A stretch of DNA of 64,000 bases, from the NCBI RefSeq assembly GCF_900141835.1, contig NZ_FQZD01000008.1, forward strand, positions 1 to 64,000, given 5' to 3'. The translations under genes were made by a program, and so were the position numbers. The DNA comes from Propionispora hippei DSM 15287. GTDB taxonomy: Bacteria > Bacillota > Negativicutes > Propionisporales > Propionisporaceae. Within the stretch, counting starts at the first letter, position 1; each line of letters begins with the position of its first letter. Shown here one piece after another: positions 54,037-63,013 of this stretch. A model generated the notes under the pieces. The model was not told where the DNA came from, did not search any database, and worked only from the letters and a program-made list of their open reading frames with translations.

Positions 54037-55488
54037 GTGGTTTCAAGACCACCAAGGCTTTTTGAGAGAACGATTCTGGCAATTGCCTTAATTGTTAGTT
54101 TTTATGCCTTTGTATTAATCGTTTCAGGTGGATTATTTTATATTTCCTATTTAATTTTTTCATGGGCGCGCAATGGTTTATTACTAGCTAAAGTTGGTTT
54201 GCCATGTATTGCGATAGGTGGGACTATATTGTGGAGTGCCATTCCACGGTTTGATCGTTTTTTACCACCAGGGTTGCGTTTAACTCAGGAGAAGCATCCC
54301 AGGGTGTTTGAACAAATTGCATCGGTAGCGCAAGCGATTAAGCAACGACCTCCCAAAGAAGTGTATCTTATCCCTAATGTGAATGCTTGGGTAGGTGAGA
54401 GAGGCGGGATTATGGGAATCGGTAGTCGTCGTATCATGGGAATCGGCCTGCCGTTGCTTCAGACACTTTCGGTTTCTGAATTCAGGGCTGTTTTGGCTCA
54501 TGAATTTGGTCATTACTATGGCGGCGATACTAAGCTTACTCCGTGGATATATAAAACAAGGACCTCCATTGCTAGAACCATTCAATCCTTGGGGGAAGGG
54601 ATTCTTCATATTGTTTTTCAAGTGTATGGAAAATTGTTTCTTCGTATTACCCATGCGATATCACGCTATCAGGAATACGTAGCGGATGAGGTGGCGGCTC
54701 GAGTGGAGAGCGCCCACGCATTAGCATCTGGATTGCAAAAAATTCATGCGGCAAGTTTAGCTTACAATCCTTTTTGGCAGAATGAATTTCTTCCAGCTTT
54801 AAACGCAGGGTACCTTCCGCCTTATGCTGAGGGATTTAAATGCTTTATGAGCAATGATAATATTCATAGCGCCATGATGACTAGTGTGGAAAAGGAGTTG
54901 GCGGCAACTTCACCTTCACCTTATGATACTCACCCTCCATTGCGGGAACGACTACAAGCGCTGGGCAGCAATCTGATTTTAGAAGAGGAAATTCCAGCAA
55001 TCACATTATTGGATGAAATACCTCTTGTTGAAAAAGAGCTTTTTGTGGCGTTGAATGAAGAAGCCGGAAAGAAGCTGCAAGTAGTTCACTGGGCTAGTAT
55101 AGGTGAATCAGTCTATTTACCAATGTGGAAGGGTATGGAAAAAAGATATAAATCAATTTTTGAGGGAATTGCTTTAGCGGATATTCCCGATATTGCTGGA
55201 GCACCAAGAGAATTTATAAGGAAAATAGAGTTGGTCGAAAATCGGCAATTGCCCGTTGATAGCGGCTATTTATATGCAAAACAAATAATAGCAGCAGCAA
55301 TTAGTGTAAAATTGGCTCATAAGGGGTGGCGCATTAGCGCAATGCCAGGGGAAGCAGTCAAACTAACCAATCAAGACAATGAATTTGAACCATTTAAAGC
55401 AATAAATGATTTATTTGAAAAAAAGCTAACAATTTTAGCTTGGCAACAAATATGTCAGCAAGTGGGAATATATGAAATGACACTATAA
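54037..55488 (+). CDS. M48-family membrane metalloprotease
   Basis: A 483-residue zinc peptidase. Two hydrophobic spans at about 12-36 and 42-64 anchor it; the catalytic motif is HEFGH (AVLAHEFGHYYGGD, about 153-164) and the third zinc ligand Glu is in RYQEYVADEVA. The last 150 residues are a soluble extension. GTG 54037 with AGAGGTG upstream. Related M48 proteins act in envelope protein quality control. It is followed 24 bases later by a TPR protein, probably on one transcript. Confidence 0.87.
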   Translation: MVSRPPRLFERTILAIALIVSFYAFVLIVSGGLFYISYLIFSWARNGLLLAKVGLPCIAIGGTILWSAIPRFDRFLPPGLRLTQEKHPRVFEQIASVAQAIKQRPPKEVYLIPNVNAWVGERGGIMGIGSRRIMGIGLPLLQTLSVSEFRAVLAHEFGHYYGGDTKLTPWIYKTRTSIARTIQSLGEGILHIVFQVYGKLFLRITHAISRYQEYVADEVAARVESAHALASGLQKIHAASLAYNPFWQNEFLPALNAGYLPPYAEGFKCFMSNDNIHSAMMTSVEKELAATSPSPYDTHPPLRERLQALGSNLILEEEIPAITLLDEIPLVEKELFVALNEEAGKKLQVVHWASIGESVYLPMWKGMEKRYKSIFEGIALADIPDIAGAPREFIRKIELVENRQLPVDSGYLYAKQIIAAAISVKLAHKGWRISAMPGEAVKLTNQDNEFEPFKAINDLFEKKLTILAWQQICQQVGIYEMTL

Positions 55489-55512
55489 ATTATAAATATA
55501 AGGAGATGTAAT

Positions 55513-56034
55513 ATGAAAAAAAATATCTTGATTTTAATATGTATAATTTTATTAAGTACTATTTCAACAGTGTTTGCTACAGATGGGAGTTCTAATAAGA
55601 AAATAATCAATTTGACAAAATATATAACTACACACCCTAATGATGATAAAGCTTATTATGAGCGAGGTCTTGCCTATTTTTTTGACCACCAAAATGATTT
55701 AGCCATTGCTGATTATAATAAGGCGATTGAAATTAATTCTAATAATCCAAACTATTATTATTATCGGGGAACAGCCTATGAAATGAGTAGACAGGATGAT
55801 TTAGCCATTGCCGATTATACAAAGGTGACAGAAATGAATCCTAAATATTACAATGCTTTTTATGGTCAAGGTAGAGTATACGAGAATTTACAATTATATA
55901 CAGAAGCCATTAATGCATATAAAAAATATGTTGCCTTAGTGCCATCTACTGAAGAGCCTATGATTGTTCAATATGCCAAAGAACGTATTGATGAACTATG
56001 CAAAAGTAATAAGCAGCAAGAAAAGAATAAATAG
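55513..56034 (+). CDS. secreted TPR-repeat protein
   Basis: A 173-residue protein: Sec signal peptide at 1-22 (ends VFA), then three tetratricopeptide repeats at about 44-145 (YYERGLAYFFDHQNDLAIADYNKAIEINS, YYYRGTAYEMSRQDDLAIADYTKVTEMNP, FYGQGRVYENLQLYTEAINAYKKYVAL). It should be a periplasmic adaptor for the M48 protease next to it. GGAGATG precedes the ATG. A terminator follows at 56041. Confidence 0.86.
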   Translation: MKKNILILICIILLSTISTVFATDGSSNKKIINLTKYITTHPNDDKAYYERGLAYFFDHQNDLAIADYNKAIEINSNNPNYYYYRGTAYEMSRQDDLAIADYTKVTEMNPKYYNAFYGQGRVYENLQLYTEAINAYKKYVALVPSTEEPMIVQYAKERIDELCKSNKQQEKNK

Positions 56035-56040
56035 AATAGT

Positions 56041-56085
56041 TAGAGGTTACAGACGAATTAATTTGTCCGTTAACCTCTATTTTTT
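56041..56085 (+). terminator. terminator after TPR gene
   Basis: TAGAGGTTA (56041-56049) with TAACCTCTA (56071-56079), then TTTTTT. Confidence 0.85.
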
Positions 56086-56087
56086 AT

Positions 56088-56164
56088 AAGAAAACCCTAC
56101 TTTAGCCTGGTGGCAAATGTGCCAGCAAGAGGGGATCTATGAAATGATATTGGGGAATCAGTGA
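56088..56164 (+). pseudogene. C-terminal remnant of an M48 paralogue
   Basis: Frame 56099-56164 reads TLAWWQMCQQEGIYEMILGNQ then TGA, matching the last residues of the intact protease (LAWQQICQQVGIYEMTL). Only the tail survives, so a tandem copy once stood here. Confidence 0.75.
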
Positions 56165-56629
56165 GTTAATGTTCATATTAGGCGGTAAAAGATCGCAGCG
56201 TATGAGTCAGCAGTCAGTAGAGAATGATTTTGAAAGTAGATAATAGTGTATAGATGGATGGTTAAAACTATAATAAAGTCGCTTTTCGGCTAATTCCGAG
56301 GGACGTTTTTCATTGTAGATCGAGCTGTAAATTAGTGTTTATAAGACTTGGGGACGGTACTTCTGAATCTAAAAATATGATATGTAAAGGAATTTCAAGT
56401 TCTGAATATGCGTAAATGACGATATTTAAATCAGGAAAACCGTCCTGGGAGTTATAGATGACATGCTAGTCCAGTGTTAAGGTGATTAAATACCGGGACA
56501 AGCTTTTGCTTGGTAATATGTGTAATGCCGGTCAACGGGCAGGATATGCGTCCGGAGTTGGCGAAATACATAAAACATTGTTTCGTTACAGAATCAATCC
56601 TTATATTGCATTACTACATGGAGGAATTA
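56165..56629. other. intergenic debris before DUF4127 gene
   Basis: No gene. A hairpin-bearing segment at 56271-56332 (CTTTTCGGCTAATTCC...GACGTTTTTCATTG) is repeated in diverged form at 58491-58557, and GGGGACGGTAC at 56350-56360 recurs at 58311 and 59876. These are scraps of repeated elements. Confidence 0.5.
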
Positions 56630-58189
56630 ATGAGAACGAGAAATTTTACAACTCTTTTGTTTCTGATTGTTTTGACGCTGCAGTTGTCTGTAGCTCAGGC
56701 TGCTACTATTCTATATGTCCCGCAGGATGATCGTCCGGTAAGTCTGGATAATGTGGTGGATACGGCGGAAGCAGCCAAGTTGACGGTTTTGACGCCGCCG
56801 GCTGAATTGATTGCCAGCCGGGATAAAAAGGGAGAGCCTGATAAGCTATGGGAATGGGTTGACGAGCATGCCGGCCAGGCGGATGCTCTTGTTTTATCAG
56901 GCGATTCGTTAATTTACGGCGGTCTGGTCGATTCGCGCACCCATGATTTTGGTGAAGCTGTGCTCACGGCGCGTTTGGCCCGGTTTAACGAGCTGCGTAA
57001 AGCACATCCCTTCGTTAAGGTATACGTATATTCGACGGTTCTCCGTACGCCGCAGGGTACGGCCGGCGGAGTGGAACCGGCCTATTATGAGCAGTACGGC
57101 TGGAACATCTTCCAGCTTACCGCTCTGCGCGACAAAGAAGAGCTGGCAGGCCTGAATAAAAAAGAACAGGAACTCTTAAAAAACAATCTGGCTATTATTC
57201 CGCCGGAAGCGCTAAATGACTGGATGCAGCGCCGGCAGAAAAATTTTTCCATCAACTCCGGTCTGATCGAGCTGGACCGGCAGGGCGCACTGGATTACTT
57301 TTTATTAGGACGGGACGATACCGCTCCTTATTCACAAAGCCATAAGGAAGGCCGGGAGCTTAGCGCTCTGGCGGCTGATATACCGCAATCGAAGTTTCAG
57401 TCCTTTCCGGGTGCCGACCAACTGGGTATGGTGATGCTGGCCAGAGCCTATAACGATATGATGCTTCGTATTCCGATTGTAAAAGTGCAGTATGCTCCCG
57501 GCGCGGGCAAAGACAGTGTGCCGAGCTATGAAGATCAAAAGGTAGGTCAATCGCTTACCGCCCATATCGTGGCCGCCGGCGGTATTGTGCTGAGTAATCC
57601 TTTAAAGCCGGATTTTATCGTCGATGTAAATTCGCCGCCTACAGGCAAAACACCTGAGGCCGGATCAGTTAAAAACACAACCAAACTGACACCGGAATTA
57701 CGGCGCTTTATCGATGATATTCAGGCTCAGGTTGAAGCGGGCCAAAAGGTTTCTGTCGCCGATATTTCCTTTGCCAACGGCTCCGACAATGCCTTTATGT
57801 CCGAATTGTCCCGCCGCAACCTGCTGGACAAGCTGAATTCCTATTCCGGCTGGAATACGGCCGGCAATACGATGGGTTATACCATTGGCCAGGGCATGCT
57901 GGCCGGTGCGGCTGAAGATAAAGACCGCAAACGCCTGCTGGCTACCCGTTATTTGGATGACTGGGCATACCAAGCCAATATCCGGCAGGAACTGGAGGAA
58001 AAGATCGTATATCCTAATAAGGGCAGCTTGGTTTATCTCAATGATTTAAAACCGCTGCTAACAGAAAAAGCACTGGAACAGGAACGTCAATTTGCCCGGC
58101 AACACTTGTGGCTGTCGCCAGAACGGGTTACTGTGGAGTTTCCTTGGAACCGGATGTTTGAGCTTAAAGTGATGATTGCTCCCGAATAA
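56630..58189 (+). CDS. DUF4127 family exported protein
   Basis: A 519-residue protein with a Sec signal peptide (1-24, ends AQAA) and the DUF4127 family start ILYVPQDDRPVSLDNVVDTAEAA. Other blocks: LVLSGDSLIYGGLVDSR, LGRDDTAPYSQSHKE, GADQLGMVMLARAYND, GWNTAGNTMGYTIGQG. The family is uncharacterised; the DDRP and GRDD motifs suggest a metal-binding hydrolase-like active site, which is inference. ATG 56630 has GGAGGA upstream; longer in-frame starts have no signal peptide. GC content is higher than in the preceding M48/TPR region, closer to the chromosomal average. Confidence 0.85.
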   Translation: MRTRNFTTLLFLIVLTLQLSVAQAATILYVPQDDRPVSLDNVVDTAEAAKLTVLTPPAELIASRDKKGEPDKLWEWVDEHAGQADALVLSGDSLIYGGLVDSRTHDFGEAVLTARLARFNELRKAHPFVKVYVYSTVLRTPQGTAGGVEPAYYEQYGWNIFQLTALRDKEELAGLNKKEQELLKNNLAIIPPEALNDWMQRRQKNFSINSGLIELDRQGALDYFLLGRDDTAPYSQSHKEGRELSALAADIPQSKFQSFPGADQLGMVMLARAYNDMMLRIPIVKVQYAPGAGKDSVPSYEDQKVGQSLTAHIVAAGGIVLSNPLKPDFIVDVNSPPTGKTPEAGSVKNTTKLTPELRRFIDDIQAQVEAGQKVSVADISFANGSDNAFMSELSRRNLLDKLNSYSGWNTAGNTMGYTIGQGMLAGAAEDKDRKRLLATRYLDDWAYQANIRQELEEKIVYPNKGSLVYLNDLKPLLTEKALEQERQFARQHLWLSPERVTVEFPWNRMFELKVMIAPE

Positions 58190-58211
58190 AAACGATGATT
58201 TCCATTAGTTT

Positions 58212-58245
58212 AAACGCCTGACGGCCTCATGTCCGTCAGGCGTTT
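58212..58245 (+). terminator. terminator-like hairpin after DUF4127 gene
   Basis: Perfect 13-bp arms AAACGCCTGACGG (58212-58224) and its complement (58233-58245), T run only weak. A diverged copy with compensating changes is at 59974-60007. Confidence 0.7.
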
Positions 58246-58728
58246 GAACTGTTTATGGGGATAAGAGGGCAGGTTTAAGCTTCTCTCTTGGCAGAGGTTA
58301 CAAGAATAGAGGGACGGTACGGAGAATAGGATTTAATGATGTATTAAATTGCAGGAGGATCGAATAAACGCTCCGGAAGTTTTGCAGCTTATATGGAACA
58401 GCTTGGCGATGGAGTACAGTAATTACTGTGGAGGATAGTGGTAAATCGTTATTATCAGTTGGCAAATATGATAAGGCGATTGCTGACTAAAGGATAATAA
58501 AAACGGCTTTCGGCTAATGGCGACCGCCATTTTTATTGAAGGGTCAAACTTGTAAATAGAATGAATGCCTAAATGTATTGCCCGTTAAAGTAAGCAATTT
58601 GGCCGATAAATGAATGATGCACATGGAACGCTCCTGTAGAATATTATGAGTTGTGCCAATAAGAATGAGAAGAATCTCAAAGATTTTCATATTGGTACAT
58701 ACTTTCAATTCAGAAAGGGCGCGTAACT
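58246..58728. other. intergenic debris before ytaF
   Basis: No intact gene. Besides the TPR scrap it holds GGGACGGTAC at 58311-58320 followed by ATTTAATGATGTATTAAA and GGAGGATCGA, a layout repeated at 59876-59930, and the hairpin segment at 58491-58557 that matches 56271-56332. Confidence 0.45.
58443..58490 (+). pseudogene. remnant of a TPR gene tail
   Basis: The frame reads KSLLSVGKYDKAIAD then TAA; GKYDKAIAD is a TPR signature like those of the gene at 55513. Only about 16 codons remain. It is followed by the repeated hairpin segment 58491-58557. Confidence 0.45.
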
Positions 58729-59373
58729 ATGATGGAGTGGTTCCTGATAGTAGGCTTTGCGATCTCTTCCAGTATAGACAACTTGGGGGTAGGGATGTCT
58801 TATGGGATTCGCGATATCCGCATTAACTGGCTTTCTAACCTGGTGATTGCCATAATCTGCTTTCTCTTTAGTGAGGGAGGTATCTTATTTGGGAATTGGT
58901 TGTCTGCTGTGATCCCCGGCGTTCTTCCGGATTTGATTGCCGCCTTCATTTTGTTTGCTGTGGGGATTCGGATTATTTTACTAGCCCTGCCGCGTACAAA
59001 ACAGGGTAAAGAGGTATCAGGAAATGCAAAACTTATGAAACCACAGCAGGGGAAGTTTGCGGCCATATTAGAAAATCCTGAAATGGCAGATATGGATCAT
59101 TCACAGGAAATTGGCTTTGGTGAAGCTATTCTGCTGGGAATAGTATTATCGGCTAATGCACTGACCAACGGGCTGAGTGCCGGGCTTATCGGACTATCGC
59201 CCTTAGCCATTTCACTGGTATCTGCCGTCGGCAGTTTTATCGCGGTTTGGGCCGGTGTTTATTTGGGACACAAAGTCGTGGATTTTCGAATCGGTTCGTT
59301 CACTTTGGGGCAGTTTGGGACTATTCTAAGTGGAATCATTTTGCTGCTTATCGCGGCGCATGCGCTCTGGTAG
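58729..59373 (+). CDS. ytaF: sporulation membrane protein YtaF
   Basis: A 214-residue membrane protein with six spans in two halves joined by a soluble linker (about 85-130), the MntP/YtaF fold. N-terminal FAISSSIDNLGVGMSYGIR and the second-half LSANALTNGLSAGLIGL are the paired signature motifs. YtaF is known from sporulation gene sets; its transport substrate is unproven. AGAAAGGG precedes ATG 58729. It supports an endospore-forming host. Confidence 0.88.
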   Translation: MMEWFLIVGFAISSSIDNLGVGMSYGIRDIRINWLSNLVIAIICFLFSEGGILFGNWLSAVIPGVLPDLIAAFILFAVGIRIILLALPRTKQGKEVSGNAKLMKPQQGKFAAILENPEMADMDHSQEIGFGEAILLGIVLSANALTNGLSAGLIGLSPLAISLVSAVGSFIAVWAGVYLGHKVVDFRIGSFTLGQFGTILSGIILLLIAAHALW

Positions 59374-59387
59374 AAGCTGAAAGGTTT

Positions 59388-59728
59388 GTGTTTCCGGGTC
59401 CATTTGTCCGCCAACTTTTTAAAGTTAGCTGGGGAACTAATGGTTTATTCACACTGCGCAGCCAGACGAATCTTTTTGCTGGGGTACGTCAGCAAAACCT
59501 TGAAATAGCCGTATTTACATTAGATAAATATAGAGCGCTGCCAAATGCTGAAATCACGGGTGTAGATTATTCCGAGGATATGCTGCTGCAAGCCCGGGAA
59601 AGATTCTCTGCTAGTAAACTTGGCAATGTTACTTGTATTCAGGGAGATGTTGGTGATCTGAATTTCGGCGATGGAACCTTTGATATGTCCTTTCCATGAA
59701 CGGATTTTATGCTTTCCCTGATAAATAA
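59388..59728 (+). pseudogene. remnant of a class I SAM-dependent methyltransferase
   Basis: From about 59515 the frame reads LDKYRALPNAEITGVDYSEDMLLQAR, with the GVDYSEDM acidic-loop motif and CIQGDVGDLNFGDGTFDM. Near 59690 the frame shifts to LSMNGFYAFPDK and stops at TAA 59726. The glycine-rich motif I and the C-terminal half are missing, so the gene is dead. Confidence 0.75.
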
Positions 59729-60115
59729 GGTTATTGACCACGTACTCGCAAGTAGAAATAGACAATGAAAAATCAATGGTTTATTTTAAGTGTGTTAAAT
59801 AGTCATAAGCATTGTTTAGTTCGTCATTAGGGGGATATAGTTTGATTAGATTAACATACTTTCAACAAAATCTGAGGGACGGTACTTTAATTTGATTTGA
59901 TGGTGTATTAAAACAAAGCACAGGAGAATCGACTCAACCATCCCTGAAAGTTAAAATGATTGGGCATTAATCCAAATGCCTGCCGGCTTTATGCCTGGCA
60001 GGCATTTAACAGTCTCGGACGTTCCCTGTCGGAGGCCTGGCGGAGAGGCCATATCTGATAAAAAATGCCAAGGGAGTAAATACTTGAAAGAGACGTCTTA
60101 TTGTAAGAGGACAAA
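59729..60115. other. intergenic region before cydAB
   Basis: No gene. GGGACGGTAC at 59876-59885 and the following 50 bases resemble 58311-58360. A hairpin at 59974-59984 (AAATGCCTGCC) with 59997-60007 resembles 58212-58245. The cydA promoter is not obvious. Confidence 0.4.
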
Positions 60116-61474
60116 ATGGACAATACCGCATTGATATTAGCAAGAATACAGTTTGGTCTTACGCTGACATGCCATTTCTGGTTTGTGGGGCTTACCCTTG
60201 GGTTATCCATCTTAATAGCCTTAATGGAAAGCTGTTATGTGCGCGTGGGAGACCAAATATACAAGTGGATGGCTAAATTTTGGGGCAAGTTGTTTTTGGT
60301 CAGCTATGCTGGTGGTATCGTAACCGGTCTTGTCAACGAGTTTCAGTTTGGCATGAACTGGTCAGAATACTCCAGGTTTGCCGGCAGTGCATTTGGGCCG
60401 CCTTTGGTATTTGAAGCCTTAACTGCGTTCTTCGTGGAATCAATTTCGGTTGGAGTATGGGCGTACGGCTGGGACAAGGTTTCCCGGCGTGTCCACCTTA
60501 GCTTTATCTGGCTTGTGGCGTTAGCTGCCAACTATTCGGCGTTCTGGATCCTAGCGGCCAATTCCTTCATGCAGCATCCTGTGGGCTATGCATTGAACAA
60601 TGGACGCCTGGAGCTAAACGATCTGGCAGCGTTTATAACCAACCCGTATCTCTTCCATCAATATTCCCACACCGTTCTATCCGGGCTGGTGTTGTCCGGA
60701 TATTTTGTTATGGCTGTGAGCGCATACTACCTGCTTCGCAAGGAGCAGGTCAATTTATTCATTCGGTCTTACAAAATAGGTCTGGTATGCGCCATGATAG
60801 CTACCGTTTCGGTGATTGGTACCGGCCATTTTTACAATCAATATCTTGCGGATACCCAGCCCATGAAAATGGCGGCCTCTGAGGCATTGTGGGAAACGGC
60901 CGAACCGGCGCCGTTCGTTTTTTTCGCAAAAATTGATGAAGAGAACCGGCGAAATACTTATCAATTAGCGCTGCCGGCGGGGCTCTCCGCCTTGGCTTAC
61001 AATAGTTTGAACACTTCCGTGACCGGGATGAATGATCTGCAAGCCGAATTCGTAGAAAGGTACGGTTCAGAGGACTATATTCCGGCGGTGACGATTTTGT
61101 TCTGGAGTTTCCGGGGTATGGTTGGAATCGGCTTTTGGCTGGTTTTCCTTGCCGTTCTCAATTTATGGTATTGGTGGAAGAGGCAGCTTGCCGGCAGTCC
61201 GGCATTGTTGAAAGCTACCATGTGGAGCCTGCCTTTGCCGTACCTGGCTATCACCATGGGGTGGACAATGACCGAGATGGGCAGGCAGCCGTGGCTTGTT
61301 TACGGGTTGCAGTTGACGAAGAAGGGCGTCTCCCCAGTTGTATCTTGGGCAAATGTAGGGACCTCTCTAATGATATACGCGGCGGTATACGCCGGCATCA
61401 TTTTGTCAGTCCTTTATATTGCCTGTACCATTATCCGGAAAGGCTCTGCCAATACACAGGAGGGGGGCAGATGA
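60116..61474 (+). CDS. cydA: cytochrome bd quinol oxidase subunit I (CydA)
   Basis: A 452-residue haem-bearing subunit of the bd-type oxidase that reduces O2 to water with quinol. Haem ligands: His in TCHFWFVGLT (His20), His in YSHTVLSG, and Met in TEMGRQPW. The Q-loop is of the short type. It gives an anaerobe oxygen tolerance. Stop codon region is shared with a short out-of-frame ATG; cydB follows 4 bases later. Confidence 0.94.
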   Translation: MDNTALILARIQFGLTLTCHFWFVGLTLGLSILIALMESCYVRVGDQIYKWMAKFWGKLFLVSYAGGIVTGLVNEFQFGMNWSEYSRFAGSAFGPPLVFEALTAFFVESISVGVWAYGWDKVSRRVHLSFIWLVALAANYSAFWILAANSFMQHPVGYALNNGRLELNDLAAFITNPYLFHQYSHTVLSGLVLSGYFVMAVSAYYLLRKEQVNLFIRSYKIGLVCAMIATVSVIGTGHFYNQYLADTQPMKMAASEALWETAEPAPFVFFAKIDEENRRNTYQLALPAGLSALAYNSLNTSVTGMNDLQAEFVERYGSEDYIPAVTILFWSFRGMVGIGFWLVFLAVLNLWYWWKRQLAGSPALLKATMWSLPLPYLAITMGWTMTEMGRQPWLVYGLQLTKKGVSPVVSWANVGTSLMIYAAVYAGIILSVLYIACTIIRKGSANTQEGGR

Positions 61475-61478
61475 CTCA

Positions 61479-62717
61479 ATGGATTTAAACACGGTATGTT
61501 TTATCATGTTCAGTTTTCTGCTTCTCGGTTATCTGTTATTGGAGGGCTTTGATTACGGTGTTGGCATGCTGCTTCCTTTTCTTGGCGAGTCAGATAGAGA
61601 AAAGCAAGCCATAATCCAAACCATAGCTCCGGTTTGGGAAGGAAACGAAGTCTGGCTAATTGCCGCCGGAGCAGTTCTGTTTGCCGGCTTTCCTCACGTC
61701 TATGCCACTTTATTCTCCGGGCTCTATCTTTCGCTGGTTCTTATGCTCGTGACGTTGATTCTGCGTGGTGTAGCATTTGAATTTCGCAATCAGGACAACA
61801 ATCCAAAGTGGCGGAGGTTTTGGGATTGGGCCATATTTTCCGGCAGTATAATACCTGCTTTACTCTGGGGAATCGTATTCGCCAACCTTGTTGCCGGATT
61901 ACCCATAGACGGTGAAAAGCAGTATGCAGGTACTTTGGGCGATTTGCTAAGTGTATATTCACTGACCGGCGGCCTGTTTTTTGCTCTCCTGTTCTTACTT
62001 CATGGAACTGTTTTTCTCACATTGCGGTTGGATCGCCGCTTTATACCGCAGGTCGGAAGGATCGGCCTCACTACCAGTAAGTATGCATTGCTCTTGTCCG
62101 TGGGATTTATCATCCTGTCATTCCTGTATACTGACCTGGCAGCAAGGCTTGTGCCTGCACCGGCCCTGGCTGTACTATTTCTAGCGTTGCTTCTTTGCTA
62201 CCGGCGTTTACAGAAGCAGCAATATGCACTTAGTTTTATGTTTAGTGCCGCTGCTATTATTTCTGCTGTTTCTGCCATCTTTACCGGGCTGTTTCCCAGG
62301 TTGATCGTGTCCAGTTTGGACCCTGATTGGAGTCTCACGGTTTATAACTCGGCTTCTAACCCTTTAACCTTACAACTTATGGCTGGCACAATGGCAATCA
62401 CGTTACCTGTTGTGCTGGCACTCGAGGTTTGGAAATATCACATCTTCCGGGAAAGGGTATCTGTCAACACTTCTGATATTGAGTCGCTATTATGGGAACA
62501 ATTGTATTGTCAATTGCAGAAAATAAGAACTCATTTAGGCAATCTCCTTACTGTTATCAGTAAAGGAAAGAAAGTATTAGACAGCAATGTGTTAAGGCTC
62601 GACAAAGCTCCGGCAACAGCGATGGCAAAGGAGCTACAGGAATTTCGCGAGTTAATACGATACGGCCATCAAGTGGCAAACCTAATCGCCAGAATGATAA
62701 GTATGTTGAGGAAGTAA
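61479..62717 (+). CDS. cydB: cytochrome bd quinol oxidase subunit II (CydB), with C-terminal extension
   Basis: A 412-residue membrane subunit. Diagnostic start: FLLLGYLLLEGFDYGVGMLLPFLG, then the conserved WEGNEVWLIAAGAVLFAGFP. The canonical protein ends near residue 335 (LEVWKYHIFRERV); about 75 more residues follow, predicted helical and soluble (LYCQLQKIRTHLGNLL...YGHQVANLIARMISML), which is unusual. ATG 61479 with AGGAGGGGGG upstream; the ORF upstream of this start overlaps cydA and is not used. Confidence 0.92.
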   Translation: MDLNTVCFIMFSFLLLGYLLLEGFDYGVGMLLPFLGESDREKQAIIQTIAPVWEGNEVWLIAAGAVLFAGFPHVYATLFSGLYLSLVLMLVTLILRGVAFEFRNQDNNPKWRRFWDWAIFSGSIIPALLWGIVFANLVAGLPIDGEKQYAGTLGDLLSVYSLTGGLFFALLFLLHGTVFLTLRLDRRFIPQVGRIGLTTSKYALLLSVGFIILSFLYTDLAARLVPAPALAVLFLALLLCYRRLQKQQYALSFMFSAAAIISAVSAIFTGLFPRLIVSSLDPDWSLTVYNSASNPLTLQLMAGTMAITLPVVLALEVWKYHIFRERVSVNTSDIESLLWEQLYCQLQKIRTHLGNLLTVISKGKKVLDSNVLRLDKAPATAMAKELQEFRELIRYGHQVANLIARMISMLRK

Positions 62718-62858
62718 TATTTCTTTTCTCTGTTGCTTGTTGTTCTTATAATAGCCGTTCCTGAACGTTAATCCTTTGCTCTCCTACCGGTTGATTAGGA
62801 TACGGGAACAATAAATACGGAATGTATCACAAGGTTAAGCCGAGACTGCCGGTTCAGC

Positions 62859-62887
62859 TTGACAGAGAATAAAAAAGGCAATAAAAT
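62859..62887 (+). promoter_or_regulatory. promoter of suf operon
   Basis: TTGACA at 62859-62864, 17-base spacer, TAAAAT at 62882-62887. Confidence 0.75.
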
Positions 62888-62897
62888 AAAGTTAAAT

Positions 62898-62910
62898 CCG
62901 AGTAATTCGG
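62898..62910. promoter_or_regulatory. palindrome downstream of suf promoter
   Basis: CCGAGTAATTCGG, CCGA and TCGG around a 5-base centre, about 4 bases past the expected transcription start. A possible site for an Rrf2-family repressor such as IscR; unproven. Confidence 0.35.
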
Positions 62911-63013
62911 TATGAATAGTGTGGATTATTGTGAATTGTGTTACAAATTAATTATAGTAAGGAACTGCTGACTAACTGGCTGTTCCTGATATTCAAGATT
63001 ATGAGGTGAAAAG

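Noticed and set aside
56482-56730. 82-residue frame overlapping the DUF4127 start
   Set aside because: It overlaps the signal peptide of a well-supported gene in another frame and has no site.
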